A program made the position numbers and the translations under genes. Shown one piece after another: positions 51,383-63,308 of a stretch of 64,000 nt of DNA; positions within the stretch are counted from its first letter, which is position 1; the number at the start of each line of letters is the position of its first letter. The DNA comes from Monarcha castaneiventris obscurior (taxonomy: Eukaryota; Chordata; Aves; Passeriformes; Monarchidae): assembly GCA_026261815.1 (NCBI GenBank), contig JAMPIT010000510.1:21133001-21197000 (forward strand), read 5' to 3'. The notes beneath the pieces are model-generated. The model saw nothing but the letters and a program-made list of their open reading frames with translations. It searched no databases and had not been told where the DNA came from.

Positions 51383-53470
51383 CTTTTCAGGAATTGATTT
51401 TGTAATCAGTGAAGGAGCTCAGTTTATTTGTTGCTTTCTCTGTGAATAGCTAGGCTGTAGCTATAGTACGGCAGTTACGGTAACATATTATGGTCATGTT
51501 TAAAGAAATCCTGGGCTACTGCTGGCCTTCAGTTTTAGCAGAGGAATTCTACAGCCATCAGTCCTTTCACAGTCTTTGACCTGTTTCCAAGCAGCAGTTA
51601 CCTCAGTTTTTCCTTTTCCTTTCATACAAGCTGCACAAATACTCTAGTACTTCTTTTAGACAATATCCTGAATAGACTTCAACAGTTTTTGTGGTGGCTG
51701 TTTTCAGAAAAGTGCGATTAGGAGTTTTGTTTAAACACAGGGCAAGTAGCTGTCATTCAATCACAACTTCGCACAAAGTGTGGAAAATGTTGCTTCAGCT
51801 TTCTACTAGCAATTTATTTTCTAGCAAATACATTTTTCACTTTAAATTTAATACTGCATAAAGCTGGAAATGCCAGAAAGACTCAAAATTATTATGCAGG
51901 TTCATTATTATGGTTGTCTTAGTGTAGATGTAATTTGGTGAACATCCTGTGGTTTTGAGGGGTTTTCCATACTATTTGTTTGCAATGTTCCATTCAAGTT
52001 TTCTGCCAGGTAAAAAAGGTTTGGGTTTGTTTTTTTTCAAATGCTAATTTCATTACTTGGCTACCTTGGTAGGCAGGTTAGCTTCTGAAGTCGTAGCAAA
52101 ACAGAAGAGCTCTGAAAATAGGAATGAATATGTTTCCTTAATCATACTGGTTCTAGCTTTTTTAATCAGCCTTTTTAACATCTATTTTATTATGTTGCCA
52201 GACTAAACCTTTTAAAGAACTGGCATCTTTGTTTCATTCACCAAATCTTTAGTGTTCTGGATACATCCAGATAAACCTAGTATTTCTTGGGTTAAAAATG
52301 GTAAAATTCAGAAAAGGAAGCCCACCAATTGATGGATTGAAATTTAACGAAATGCTTTGGAGAAAGAATATTTTCGTTAAAAATTCACGAAACAAATGTG
52401 TCTGAGATAATAATTTATCAAAAGTAAAGGAGGTTGCACATAGCAATGACTTGACTGAAAGGTATTATTTAATGGGATAAATCAAGATTGTGAAAATATT
52501 ATATGATTAAATGAAGAGGTTAACTCCTTTGCAAGGAACCTTTTAAACTTATATTCCATCTCACTAATTCTGTGCATCAGACACTGGATTGATACTGAGA
52601 AAGCAGATGAGAGTAAGGAAGTTGCTCTCTTGTCACGGGTATTCTGTTAGAAGAAAATGGAACTGGGCATTACTCTCTTAAGCCATTGACACAAGTCATT
52701 TTTTGTGAATAAAACAAAGTCTGTGTACAAGAGAAGTGCAAACTGAAATGTAGTAAACTGCAAAATTTTCTTCGACTTGTTTACTTGCCTGCAGATCTGT
52801 ACCATGAAAGGCTTAGTTGCAAAAGCTGGCTTCTGGATTAAGTGATGTGTCACTGAGCATTATAAATATGTGCTATATTTACAATGTGGAAAATATTTAT
52901 TTCATAGCTTATTTGGGCAGATGTGAGCAAGTGTGGGAAGTATGTTAATATATGGAAACACATAACTCTTTAAGTCAAATATTTCCAGTTGGTAATATCC
53001 CCAGAACGGATTAAATTTCTACCTAAAGCACAGCCATGTTCTGCACTGCCCTTCTCAGCCTTGCCATGTGAAGGCATGTCTCCTCAACAGGCAGGGATGT
53101 GGTTTACTCAGAAGTGGTTTGCTCTGGTCACTTCCATAACAGGCCAGGAAGGCTGAGAATCACTGACTGTCCAGCTTTAAGCAATAGGGTAGTGTTTAAA
53201 CAGGATTTATGGCAAGCCAAGCCATACAAATTGTTGCTGTATCAGGTCACTAATCCCGCTAGTCCTCTGTCTTCTCTCAGGTTACATGTAGTAGTAGTAT
53301 TCTTTTAAAACACAGGAATTGAACCATCAAGGTTTGACTGAAACATGAAAAGCTGCTAATTAACCATAGTAATCTGGATGACAGTGGGGTGCACCTTATT
53401 GCCTGATCCATGAGGATTTGTACCCTAAAAACTGTAATCCCTGCCTTGGTCCTTTTTGTCATGTTTTAGA

Positions 53471-53542
53471 GGACTCATGGCTGGTTGGTAGAGCATATGT
53501 TACTGATCCATAGGCAGGTCAGGTCGATCGCAGAGTGTTGGC
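53471..53542 (+). pseudogene. tRNA-like relic (possible tRNA-Lys-type pseudogene)
   Basis: Over 72 bases the sequence follows the tRNA plan: a D-arm-like GGCTGGTTGGTAGAGCAT (compare AGCTCAG-CGGTAGAGCAT of tRNA-Lys), an anticodon-arm-like segment with the pairs TATG/CATA, a weak B-box-like AGGTCGATCGC, and a tail GTGTTGGC similar to the end of tRNA-Lys. The acceptor and T stems do not pair, so it cannot be a functional tRNA. It may be a decayed tRNA gene copy, the head of an old tRNA-derived SINE, or chance. Confidence 0.3.
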
Positions 53543-54761
53543 TCTCTTTGAATCCAGCTGCTAAGCTACAATAGAAGAAAGCTAAAAATACATCAAATAT
53601 TTTCCTAATACTGCACTGCCATGAAAGCAACTGGGTAGTTGTAGAAAGTCATCAGAGAGTTACAAATGGGAGGACCTGTCCCCTTTAAAAGGTCCCAGTG
53701 ATTGCACAGTGCATTCCCGTAGGAAATCTGAGGGTTCACTCTTGCTCTGCAGTCTCATACCAGGAGAGCCAGGAGAGGCAGGAGGGTTCCTCCACAGTTG
53801 GGGAGGTTGTTGGCTTCAAAGCGATCTTGTTGCAGTGCATTCTTTGGGCTCTGTGGCATGGATTTTCACTTTTAAATCTGCTCTCTCCTTGACTTGCAAC
53901 ATCCCTTGTCCTTTCTTTCCTCCTACCAAGGGTCATTATAGCAATGGGAAACACAAGGCTGGTGACCTTGCTGACTGGTGATGAGCTTGTTCTGTTTTCA
54001 GACACCCTGGAAAGAATGAAGGATCCTGCTTGTGTTCTCAGACCCTCTTATGATGACAAATTCACATCCAAACCTGTTACTTGAGTCTCATCTCCATTTT
54101 ATTCATGATACAATTGAAAGACACATGGCTGTCAAGATGGAACTTTCTAGGATTTTTGGCAATAGAGAATACTCCCATTAGTAGTCAAAAGAGCTCTACT
54201 GAATGCATTTCTGTAGCTCAGTGGGCTGGATTTTCATCCTGCCTTCTGGTTAACACCTATCACTGGCGTTGGAGATTTTATTTCTCAGTTAAGGTGAGAG
54301 TGCAGCTAGTGGCTCTGCGTGCTTTGCATCCACAGAGGGGAAGGTCTCTGATTTCTGCCAGACTGACAGGTTGATGTTTACTGAGCCCATAAATGTTTGC
54401 TCTCTGCTCCTTCTCTGTAAGATCTTAATGCAGTGCTAGTAGCTGTGATGTGCCCATCTTCTGACTGGTTGTCATCACCATCCAGTTAACTCTAAGTTTG
54501 AAAAATCAGAGCAAAAAGTTTTCCAGAGGCAAGTATCAACTTTTTTCAGTTAATAATCCGGTTCCTCATTCTGTTCATGGCTCTGAGCTGTCTCATGAAA
54601 CAAAATTTATTATAAGACTGCAAAGTGTTCCACTCAAATACTTACAGAAAGCAGGAGAGACTAAGAATTTGCCTTGTACTTTGCAAGAGTGCAAACACAG
54701 AGGGAAACACTACTTAAAATACAGTTTTACTATTACTAGTTCTACTTAAAATATGTATAGA

Positions 54762-54847
54762 CATGTGGAGAAGGGGCACCGAATAAGCAAACATGTTATT
54801 AATGCATGTGGAGAAGGGGCACCAAATAAGCAAACATGTTATTAATG
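54762..54847. repeat. 43-bp tandem duplication
   Basis: Two adjacent copies of a 43-base unit beginning CATGTGGAGAAGGGGCACC (54762-54804 and 54805-54847), differing at one position (G at 54781, A at 54824). The near-identity suggests a recent duplication that may vary between individuals or species. Confidence 0.97.
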
Positions 54848-56414
54848 CTCAAGGACAGTGTTGATGCAAGGGGATCTAAACAAGCCCTGTGTAACCTCAG
54901 CTAAAGAGTACTTCTGAAGAGCTGCTTTCTAGGGTGAGGAAATTCCAGTAGAGCTTTCCAATAATAGTCACAGTAGTAGAGCAAGAGATAAAAAAAAAAT
55001 TGCTTTGTAAGGAGCAGATTAATATTTTCATGAGGTGACAAATTAATTTTGTTTTGGAAAAACCACCAACAGATGTTGTGTGTGTTTGAAGTGGTGCACC
55101 AGGAGCTGCAGAAGTCATAGCAGAGCACTAAGCCAGAACTTCGTAAATGTGTACTTGAAATGACACTCTGCTGCCCATGTGAGTTCAGCAAGATAGCTTC
55201 CAGTTGGAAATTCCCATTATTCTGTCATAAACTTTCGGTTACAGATAAGTTTAGTATTTTAATATTACAATATATTTGGTATTATTTTTTAATGTCTTAT
55301 CACTTGAAAAGAGTTGGCTTAGAGTTCTACACTCTCTCCTGTGCATTATATGCTCAAGTCATACAATGACAAGAGTGGGCTCCTCTGGCTTTAGTAGACC
55401 TAAGCCATCTCTTACTTATAACAAATCCCACCTGAGAAGGATGTGTATTTCCCTAGTAATTGCCTTTTTACATCAACTCAGATATTGGGTATAGAATAAA
55501 CAATGAAATAGATATGTATGTCATATCCTATTGTTCATCCTACTTCAAAGCTCATGATCAGCAAGATTCCCAGGAGTTGGTGACTGGCTGGTACAATTTT
55601 GATTACCTTTTGGTATGTATTGTTATCAGGTCTTTCCAAAGGAGGCTATCAGGTGCCATAATTGGTTTTAGGAGTTTATTTGCTATTAGGGCAGAATCTG
55701 ATTATTCCATTTAGAGTGATCCCTCGAATGCTTTTTGATAACTGTGTTGATATAGACCAAATCAGAAAAGCAATTTTTAGCAATCCTTTTCCTTTAAATG
55801 CTACTGTAGATCATAGCCAAGAAAAATGTAGGCTTTTCCTTTTATCTTGCAAATCTTCTCAAAATAATAAGAGAAAAACTAATTTCATATAGCTGACTGA
55901 GGTTAGGAGCAATACATACTTGATTAGTTCAGACCACACAAACTCTAGTTTGTCTTGGAGCTGTTTAATTATGGATTCTTTCAGCAGTGTACTAAAAATG
56001 ATAGTAGAACTAGAAACCATAAAACCTTGTGTTACTAAAATTCATCCACATATTTCATAATACAAGTCAGAGAAAGTGCTTAACACGAGTATCAGATTAT
56101 GTGACAAGAAAACAAGTTTATGTTCTGTCATGTTAGTTGTACATTCTGTTGCATTGGGACTGGGACTTTGAGGGGGTGGGTTGTTCTTTTTTTGGAGCTT
56201 TTTGGAACAGGAATTCATTTAAGGTGAATAACAAAAGAGGAAATCAGGGACGTGTGTGTCTTCCTCTTCTGCATAGTTCAAACGTTGTGGAGTTCACAGC
56301 TGAATTTGGGGGATGGAGGTGGTGGCTTTCTAGTAAGGTAACCCAAATCTTCATGTCACTTCTAAGCCCCATTCTCAAGAATAGAGATTTTCAGAGGAGA
56401 TGACTCTAAGCCAG

Positions 56415-56495
56415 ATCACAGAATCAAAAAATATTCTGAGTTGGAAGGGACCCACAAAGACCACTGAGTCCAACTCTTAAGTGAATGGCCCATAG
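56415..56495 (-). mobile_element. CR1 3'-end fragment
   Basis: ATCACAGAATCAAAAAATAT, TGAGTTGGAAGGGACCCACA and ACTGAGTCCAACTC form the reverse complement of a CR1 3' terminus, the same type as at 37073. Only about 80 bases remain. Confidence 0.85.
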
Positions 56496-58724
56496 AGGCC
56501 TTTGACAGACAGCAGCCACATGTTGTCATTACTGTGGTTTGTGCATTATCCTCACTTACCATGTGTTTGTAAGATTGGGTAGAGCAACTCTGGATTCAGC
56601 AGCTATGCATAGGATTAGAAGCCAGCACCCATCTGAAAGTAGACTAGGATGTGTTCGTATATTTAGTTCCATGCTGCACATGCCATGTGTGGGAATCAAG
56701 AGTGCAGAGAATATTCCTCTGCCTGTTTTAAAGAATTTAACCCCTATGAAAAATGCTGGTTTTGACCTTTATCCATGAAGAAAACTGCCTACACTCTGGG
56801 AAGAATTAAAATCTACACCAATGTGAACTAAGTAGTAGAATATTATGTAAGAATGTCAGAGGGTGAAGAATTTAGAGGTTTTAGGTTTGTTTATGTAGTA
56901 AATAGAAAATTAGTGAGGTTTCCAAAGTGGAGTATGTTTATGCCTTTTTAGGCTTCGTGCTCCTTCTTCAAGACCTCCATTTTCTGCGGTAGAAGTAGCT
57001 TAGTATGATTGGATAGAATTTGCCGTAGTTCCTGTCTGCATTATAAGGTGATTTACTGGACACTGGTGGAAAAGTAAAAATATCTGTCATTTCAAACTTC
57101 TGTTGGGTAAAATGCCTTTAAAAGAGCTGTGAAATCTTGATATGAGGTCACTCGCAGCATTTCTCTACTCTCGCTACATTCTTTATAATCTTGTAGCTGA
57201 CAAGAACTTAATAAACAACTCTTAGAAGAAGAAGAGGCTGAGTGCTTGTCTGTCCCATCCGTCTACTGAACCTCTAGCGAGGACTCTAGAATCCTCTCCC
57301 ATCAGGAGAGGCTGATTTATGGCACGAAACGTGTCACCATGCTGCCAGTTCATGTATGTGCTTATGTAGCTCCTGCCTGTGCCTCAGCCTTAAGGGTTTA
57401 TTCCATAGCAAGCCTCTTTACTAAAACCGTATAGACTGAGCATGGATGGCTTTTTGTTCTTCTGGGGAGGATTTCTTTTTAGAGGATTTTTCTCCCTCTT
57501 CAGAGAGAAGATTGGCCTGTGCAATGCTCATAACAGTCTGTTTATTTCTGTGCTGCTAGACTGGCCTCACTTTTGGTTTTGGGAACTGCACTTTGTAGAT
57601 ATGTCAGATAGAGTGAGTAGAGATTGTGTACCTCTAATGTCGGGTTTTCTGCTATAAAGCTATACTGAGAACCTGTGTGGTCTTGGGGCTTTTTGTGTTT
57701 GCATTAGTTTAATTGCTTCTTTGACCCCTCTTCCTCTGCTGGCCTTTCAAGCTCTGTGGGCTCTTAGGCTCACTGGTATGTCTCCACAGGATCTTCCACA
57801 GGAAGCATCCGGGCTTGTCTGGAGCTCCCCCAGCCCTGCTGTCCAGTTATATCCAGCATTTTCTCTGGCTTTTATACTAAACTTCCGGTTTTGCAATTTT
57901 AATACCTGTAATTCACTTCTTTCTGTTCTGTTAAGCTGTAGATGAGGAGTTTATTAGTTTTAGTTCTCTTCATAACACATCTGTTTCAGCATCTGCTTTT
58001 TCATTTCTTTTCAGAAGCATTTATTTGCCCTCTGAGAAAGGGAAGTAATTTATAAATAACCTTCTAGACCAGTTGTTTTATGCAGCTCTTCCAGTTATTT
58101 GATTGCCTGTGTTAATTTCTTTTATTGTTTCCTTTTATTTTTTTTCCCTTTGGGTTACTTTTCCAGACTGTATTTCTATTGTCGTATGCTAGGCAGTGTT
58201 TTTAAATTTCAGTCTTTATCATTACAGTCAAAATAGAATGTATTTTCTGCCTTAACAGCACTCAAATTAAATTTTGCATCAAATCCTTCAGTCTCTCTGT
58301 TAGTAAAATCCAAAGCAGGGATCCATGAGTTAAAACAGCAAGAGGTACTGCAGTTTGAACAGAATGCAGTAGTGTGAATTTCCACTATTTTTTAATTTCA
58401 CTGGCTATGTCAAAGCAGACTCTTGGGGACAGTCTGCAGGGAACCCTATCTGTCCAGGTCAGAAACATGTTGAAATAAGCTACACTTCCATTCCAGCCCA
58501 TGCACCAGCATTGTTTTCCCCTGAAAACTACAATGTAGGAAATGTCACCTGCACATTTGTATCTTGCCCCAGTGTGGACTTGCAACATGGTCCAGGCACA
58601 CCCTCAAGCTTAATGGCGCCCCTGCACCAGCATTCAGGGGCATGTGCTGATTCTCACTTGTATTTTTATTTGTAGAGGTCTCCCTCTTCCCATTCAACCT
58701 GAATTTCCAGACCTAATGTTCATT

Positions 58725-58729
58725 AAAAA

Positions 58730-58763
<34 letters not shown>

Positions 58764-58775
58764 CACACACACACA
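58725..58775. repeat. Compound (A)23-(TA)n-(CA)n array
   Basis: A run of 23 A at 58725-58747 passes directly into TA repeats (to about 58763) and then CA repeats (to about 58774), with degraded CA-like sequence to 58800. Microsatellites often arise from poly-A tails of retrotransposed sequences, but nothing upstream is recognisable as a retrocopy. Confidence 0.95.
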
Positions 58776-59859
58776 TACCTACACATGCACACACCTCCAT
58801 CCACCTCCATCCTTTGGACCCAATTTATTTAAAATATAATCCATTAAAAGCCATCATGGGTATTTGCATTACCTCTTTCTAAGAACTGAGGATACTACTT
58901 ATTGTTCTGTGAACTCTTTGGTGGTTTAAGACTGCCAGGGTCAGTAGGATTTCTAAAGATAGGAAAATCCACAGCGGCTCAGATTTTCACCGTATTTCTC
59001 TTAAATGTTCTGATATTGACAGTAATATTGCTGGGCTGCCTTCTCTCTTCATCTGGATTCTTTGTGGATATGATGAACAAGATTTGAGTTCTTGTGTCTT
59101 GAGTCAGAAAGGGATAATGCTCTTAGCTGAAAATAGGGCTGTTCTGTTTGGTGTTTGTTTTTCCATTTATAACTTGCATATTTCCACTTTTAAAAAAAAT
59201 ATTTTAGTTCCCATACATATTTGAAGTTGTTCTCTGAATGCCCTAAGAGTTAAGGTGGTCTTGGGGGAGTAATGCCATGTCTGACATCAGTGAAGAGAGG
59301 CACTCTTGACAAAGGCCTGTCAGAGAGGGAACTTTCTTCTAGATTGCTGGAAATGTGGAACGTGGCAGGAAATATCCTAGGCAGTCTGGCTTCCTTAGGG
59401 AATGGTTTCCTAGCATCTCTCCTACTTCCAGGTACAGAAAACTCACTGGACATATAAACATTTAGTTGATCAGCTTCTACTGCTGGAATGTGCTAATTGG
59501 GATTTTGTTGCATGGAAAGGCTCTAACACTAATAATTGTGCTGTAGACAGACCTAACCAGAAAGCCTATCAAGGTCCAGCTGACATCTAAGCAAGCCCTG
59601 GAGTCTGCTGCGAATGAGGAGAGATTAAGGAAACCTGAATTCCATCAGCGGGACTGAACTCAAGACTGATATGTTTCGAACAGCAGAATCTTGGCCAAGG
59701 ATTAAAAACAATGATGTCTCTGAAGGAGGTTAAAGCAGCTGTCCTCTGGATATTTCATATTTGGTTTAGCCTTGGAGAGCTCCAGGCTCTCCTTTCAGTT
59801 TGTTCCATTCAGTACTTGAGCTCCCCGACAATACAGTTTCCTGTTCATTTTCTAAGGAG

Positions 59860-59881
59860 CATTACTATTGTAATAGTAATG
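59860..59881. repeat. 22-base near-palindrome
   Basis: CATTACTAT (59860-59868) and ATAGTAATG (59873-59881) are exact reverse complements separated by four bases. This is a short AT-rich potential cruciform or two abutting homeodomain-like half sites. No functional evidence. Confidence 0.8.
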
Positions 59882-60126
59882 ACATGATACTAACCTACCT
59901 TCTTTGGCCTGACAGTGAATCTTCTTGTTTGCACTTGACTAACACTGTCAGTCAAGAGTCACAGAGTCATGTTACTGTATTATTTTCCTGGAGTTGACTG
60001 ACCTCTCCTGATTATTTTAGTGTTCAATTTCTTTTTTATTTTCATTATCTTTCATAATTGATTCTGGATGCACATATGTATATATCTGGCAAAGACTTGT
60101 AGCCAAGTCTTCTCTGGCCGAGACTG

Positions 60127-60225
60127 GTTTGGATTGGAAGGGACCTTAAAAGTCATTTAGTTCCAAACACCCACACTGATACACACACACACACACAGAC
60201 ACCCTGCCACAGGCAAGGACACTAT
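60127..60225 (-). mobile_element. CR1 3'-end fragment interrupted by a CA microsatellite
   Basis: TTTGGATTGGAAGGGACCTT then AAAAGTCATTTAGTTCC matches a CR1 3' end in reverse. The expected ACCCTGCCAC--GCAAGGACAC follows only after an inserted AC-rich run including (AC)8 at 60181-60196. The microsatellite has expanded inside the old element. Confidence 0.85.
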
Positions 60226-61079
60226 ATATAGGTGTATCTTTAGTCTGGTGGTTTGAATCCACTTTGCAGAGAATCACTTGTTTTGTAAGCACCTGTTTTG
60301 TTTTGTTTCTTCTAGATGTTCAATACTCATAAATCTGAACTTGCAGTTTCAGACAGTCCTGGAATATCATGTTTAAGCTCTTGGGTTAGTAAATAAAATG
60401 CAGCTCCTTTGCTGCTTGGTAAATTATTTTAGATATGGTCTTTTCCAGTCTTGTCAACACCTTGTTCCTGTGAGCATGCCTTGGACTCTGATTGCCAAGT
60501 GGCACACGGGGTTGGGTTGTTTTAGTTTGCCAATTTGCATTTGGGTTTGATTTCCTGTCTTTAAAGTGTTTCAGGTAAACCACAGGTGTCTGGACTGGAA
60601 AGTTAACAGAAGGCACCCAACTCCTGAAAATACATAATCCAAATATGGTGCTACAGTCATTTTCAGAAACATTATTGGCATGCTAATAGCTGTCTTAGGT
60701 TGTAATCATGTTAGTCAGGGCAATTGGATGTGGTAACACACTGAATCTGTTGAAACAGACATAGCAGCTGACAGTGTATAGAAATCAATCACTTGGTCTC
60801 TTTGCTCAAGTGATGTGTGAAGTGTGTACCTTAATAAAAGTAGGCTTGAACTCCTCAATTAACATAGGTGACCGCACCAAAATTTAAAATGTACAGACTT
60901 CCATTTCCTCGTTAATAAATGCTTTGGCTAATGAAATGACAGTGGCAATTTTAATCCCCCAAATTTAAGAATCTCTAGCTCACCGCCAGAGGAGAATTTA
61001 GTAGTGGCAAAAATAATTAGGCATTTCTGTACCATGCTTTTACATTGGATCTGAAGTCATTTAGAGGCAAGCTGATACC
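60226..61079 (+). other. ATP8A2: ATP8A2 long intron, part 6
   Basis: Intronic stretch between two CR1 fragments, without recognised genes. From about 60830 to 61075 it is unique AT-rich sequence with TTAATAAA/TAATTA-like words and could be a conserved block. Confidence 0.5.
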
Positions 61080-61197
61080 TTCATGATGGTTGTGCAGTGG
61101 GCTCTAGGAAAACCCTGCTTGAGCAGGGAGGTTGAACCAGGTCACCCCACTGGTGGTCCCTCCCAGTTCTAACACTTCTGTGATTGTATGATTTTCT
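61080..61197 (+). mobile_element. CR1 3'-end fragment, + orientation
   Basis: CCCTGCTTGAGCAGGGAGGT then TGAACCAGGTCACCCC, GTCCCTCCCAGTTCTAACAC and TTCTGTGATTGTATGAT match the final bases of CR1, including its degenerate ATTCTRTG-type tail at about 61177-61195. It is the only short CR1 stub here that lies in the sense orientation of ATP8A2. Confidence 0.9.
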
Positions 61198-61634
61198 TCC
61201 AGTAGATAAGGAAACAAAATTACAGATGGGGGAATTGGCAAGGCAAAGTACAGCTATAGTAGCAGACTTTTTACTAAAAAGTTGTGGAGGAATCCACTAT
61301 AAGTAACTCTGTGTGTTGTGGCCTCTTTCATATCAGTATAAAGTGAAATCGTTCCTGGCTACACTTTGAAAGATTTGCAAAAAGGATCACAAAACGAATG
61401 CTTATCAAAATCGTGGGGGTGGATGTCGGTCTATAAGGGGAATTGCAAACAGAAACAGAAGGGATTTGGCTTTGTTTTACTGCTCCGGCTGTTGTTCCAC
61501 TGAGACACAGAAATCGGACACTGGGCCTGATGAAAGTGTAAGGGAAGGGGGGTAGTGAGCTTCCTGTGCCAAAAATGAGCATGTATTGGAAAGGCTGAAT
61601 GTGGGTTAGGAAAATCAAACCAGTGTAAATATAC

Positions 61635-61678
61635 TCAGTAACACAGAAGAGTAACTGCTGTCAGTAACACAGAAGAGT
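61635..61678. repeat. 18-bp direct repeat
   Basis: TCAGTAACACAGAAGAGT occurs at 61635-61652 and again exactly at 61661-61678, with a period of 26 bases. Confidence 0.95.
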
Positions 61679-61699
61679 TTAAGAAAAGAAAAAGCAAAG

Positions 61700-62680
61700 G
61701 TTGTTTTGTGAGGAAGCACCACTGTCACATTAACCTGTGGAAGAATTTGGCTCCATGATATTTAATGTCACATCACTCATTTAAAGCCCTAAAAATAGTG
61801 TTTATAATAAAACCCCTGACACAGCCATGACTGGTGTGATTCAGATGGCCCCTTTCCTTTTTTAATTTGTGAACAAAGCTGCTCCTTTGAAGAGAAGTGT
61901 TTGTTTACAGTTGTTTATCAGTGCAGGAAATGGATCAATTAGATGGAACTTTCTAAGTTAATTGAGTGCCACTACTGAAACCACCTGACGTCACGCTGGT
62001 GCCAGCAATGCCAGCTGAGAAATCTCATCGTTGTTGCTGTGGGAAAGACAAGGACACGATGGGAAATGTTATTTTTGGCCCTCGAAAGATTAAAAATTTT
62101 AAATATTTATAGAGTCTTATCTAAAATACTGATTGGTTATTAGTGCCTTGAATTGAGGCAGGGATGTGTGAATCCCTAGAGCTTTATGACCATACCCCAT
62201 CTGAATTAATCTGAACCATTAACAGGGAATTGGCGCTCTGAATTTTCCTCTAGCTATATCCTCCTTTCCACACTGCACTGCCATTATTTTTTTCCTCTTG
62301 GATTGTTTCATTAATGATCTAGAATGTAATAACAGCACACAAAAAAATAACTTTCAGATTCATCCCTCTTTGAAATATTTGGCTTCAGAGCTATATTTTT
62401 ATCTTTTTTTTTCCCCTCCCCCCCCAATGCTGCACAGGCTTATAATCCTTTTTGCCTGTGCAAAAGCAGAATGACTTCATTAGCATGGTGCTACCTTGTC
62501 ACTGTACTGAGTTCAGCAATCTTTTTCTTATTCAACAATTCTTCCCTGCCGACTTAAAGGAGTTTTGGGAAGGGGAGTGACGAGGCTTAACATAAATATT
62601 CTGGATTATTTTTCCCTGGCAAATTCATGGCCTGTTTTGAGACTGGGGAAGCTTTTGGATGCATTTGTTGGTGTTGCAAA
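61700..62680. promoter_or_regulatory. Candidate conserved non-coding element cluster
   Basis: About 1 kb of unique sequence without repeats or coding potential and rich in transcription-factor-like words: TGACGTCA, a full palindromic CREB/ATF site, at 61986-61993; TGTTTGTTTACAG (forkhead-like) near 61900; AAGTTAATTGAG near 61955; CTGATTGGTTA (inverted CCAAT) near 62130; and TTCATTAATGATC near 62308. The style resembles vertebrate developmental enhancers. The call rests on texture and motifs only; individual motifs of this length also occur by chance. Confidence 0.35.
61986..61993. promoter_or_regulatory. Palindromic CRE (TGACGTCA)
   Basis: A perfect eight-base cAMP-response element. Its central CpG makes it rare in AT-rich, CpG-depleted intronic DNA, so its retention is notable. 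Occupancy by CREB/ATF is inferred from the consensus only. Confidence 0.5.
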
Positions 62681-63270
62681 CCCATATTTTTCCTGTCAGT
62701 TGCAGAATAGCTTTGGCTTGTGACAACTGTAATGAGGTCTTTGATAATGCTTCTGCTGCCTGTGGCAAATGGGTTTATTGTGGGAGCCAGTAGCCTTTTC
62801 AGAAAGCCCCAATTTCAGAGCTGAGAGAGAAACAGGAGAGCACAACCTTTAAGTAAAAACTCCTCTCTCATCTAATCTTGAATCTTGCAGTAGAACCCCT
62901 TGAGGCTACTAGAGAGGTTGAAACTATTCAGTGTGGCTAATGTTTATCAGGTAATTTAAAAAAAAATACTCTTTTCCTCTGATATGATTTTCACGTTGCT
63001 GTCAGGCTTCTGATAAAAGAGTGAATGAACTCAGGACATACTTTAAGGGCAGAGCACACAGGAAAACTCTCCAGGTCAGTTACCTTAAAAATGTCTCAAA
63101 TTCAATAGGCTTGTGAGTGTAAGGCAAGTTTAATTAAACTTAAAACAAAAATAAGAATTTAAAATGCTGGTTTGGTTCTCATAAACCTGACTAAGCCAAA
63201 GTCTGGATTTCTCAATTACGTATGGCTATGGGATTTGTTTTGTGAACATTTTCCTGCACAGTGCAAATTC

Positions 63271-63308
63271 TCAGCATCCTTCTCTTCCATCAGCATCCTT
63301 CTCTTCCA
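63271..63308. repeat. 19-bp perfect tandem duplication
   Basis: Two adjacent exact copies of TCAGCATCCTTCTCTTCCA (63271-63289 and 63290-63308). Likely recent slippage. Confidence 0.95.

Larger units (their letters stand above)
50471..60126 (+). other. ATP8A2: ATP8A2 long intron, part 5
   Basis: AT-rich intron without a recognisable gene. It contains an A/C-only tract (51309-51382), a tRNA-like relic (53471-53542), a 43-bp tandem duplication (54762-54847), a CR1 stub (56415-56495), a poly-A/TA/CA compound array (58725-58775) and a short near-palindrome (59860-59881). Open frames of up to 98 codons show no recognisable domain. Confidence 0.6.
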
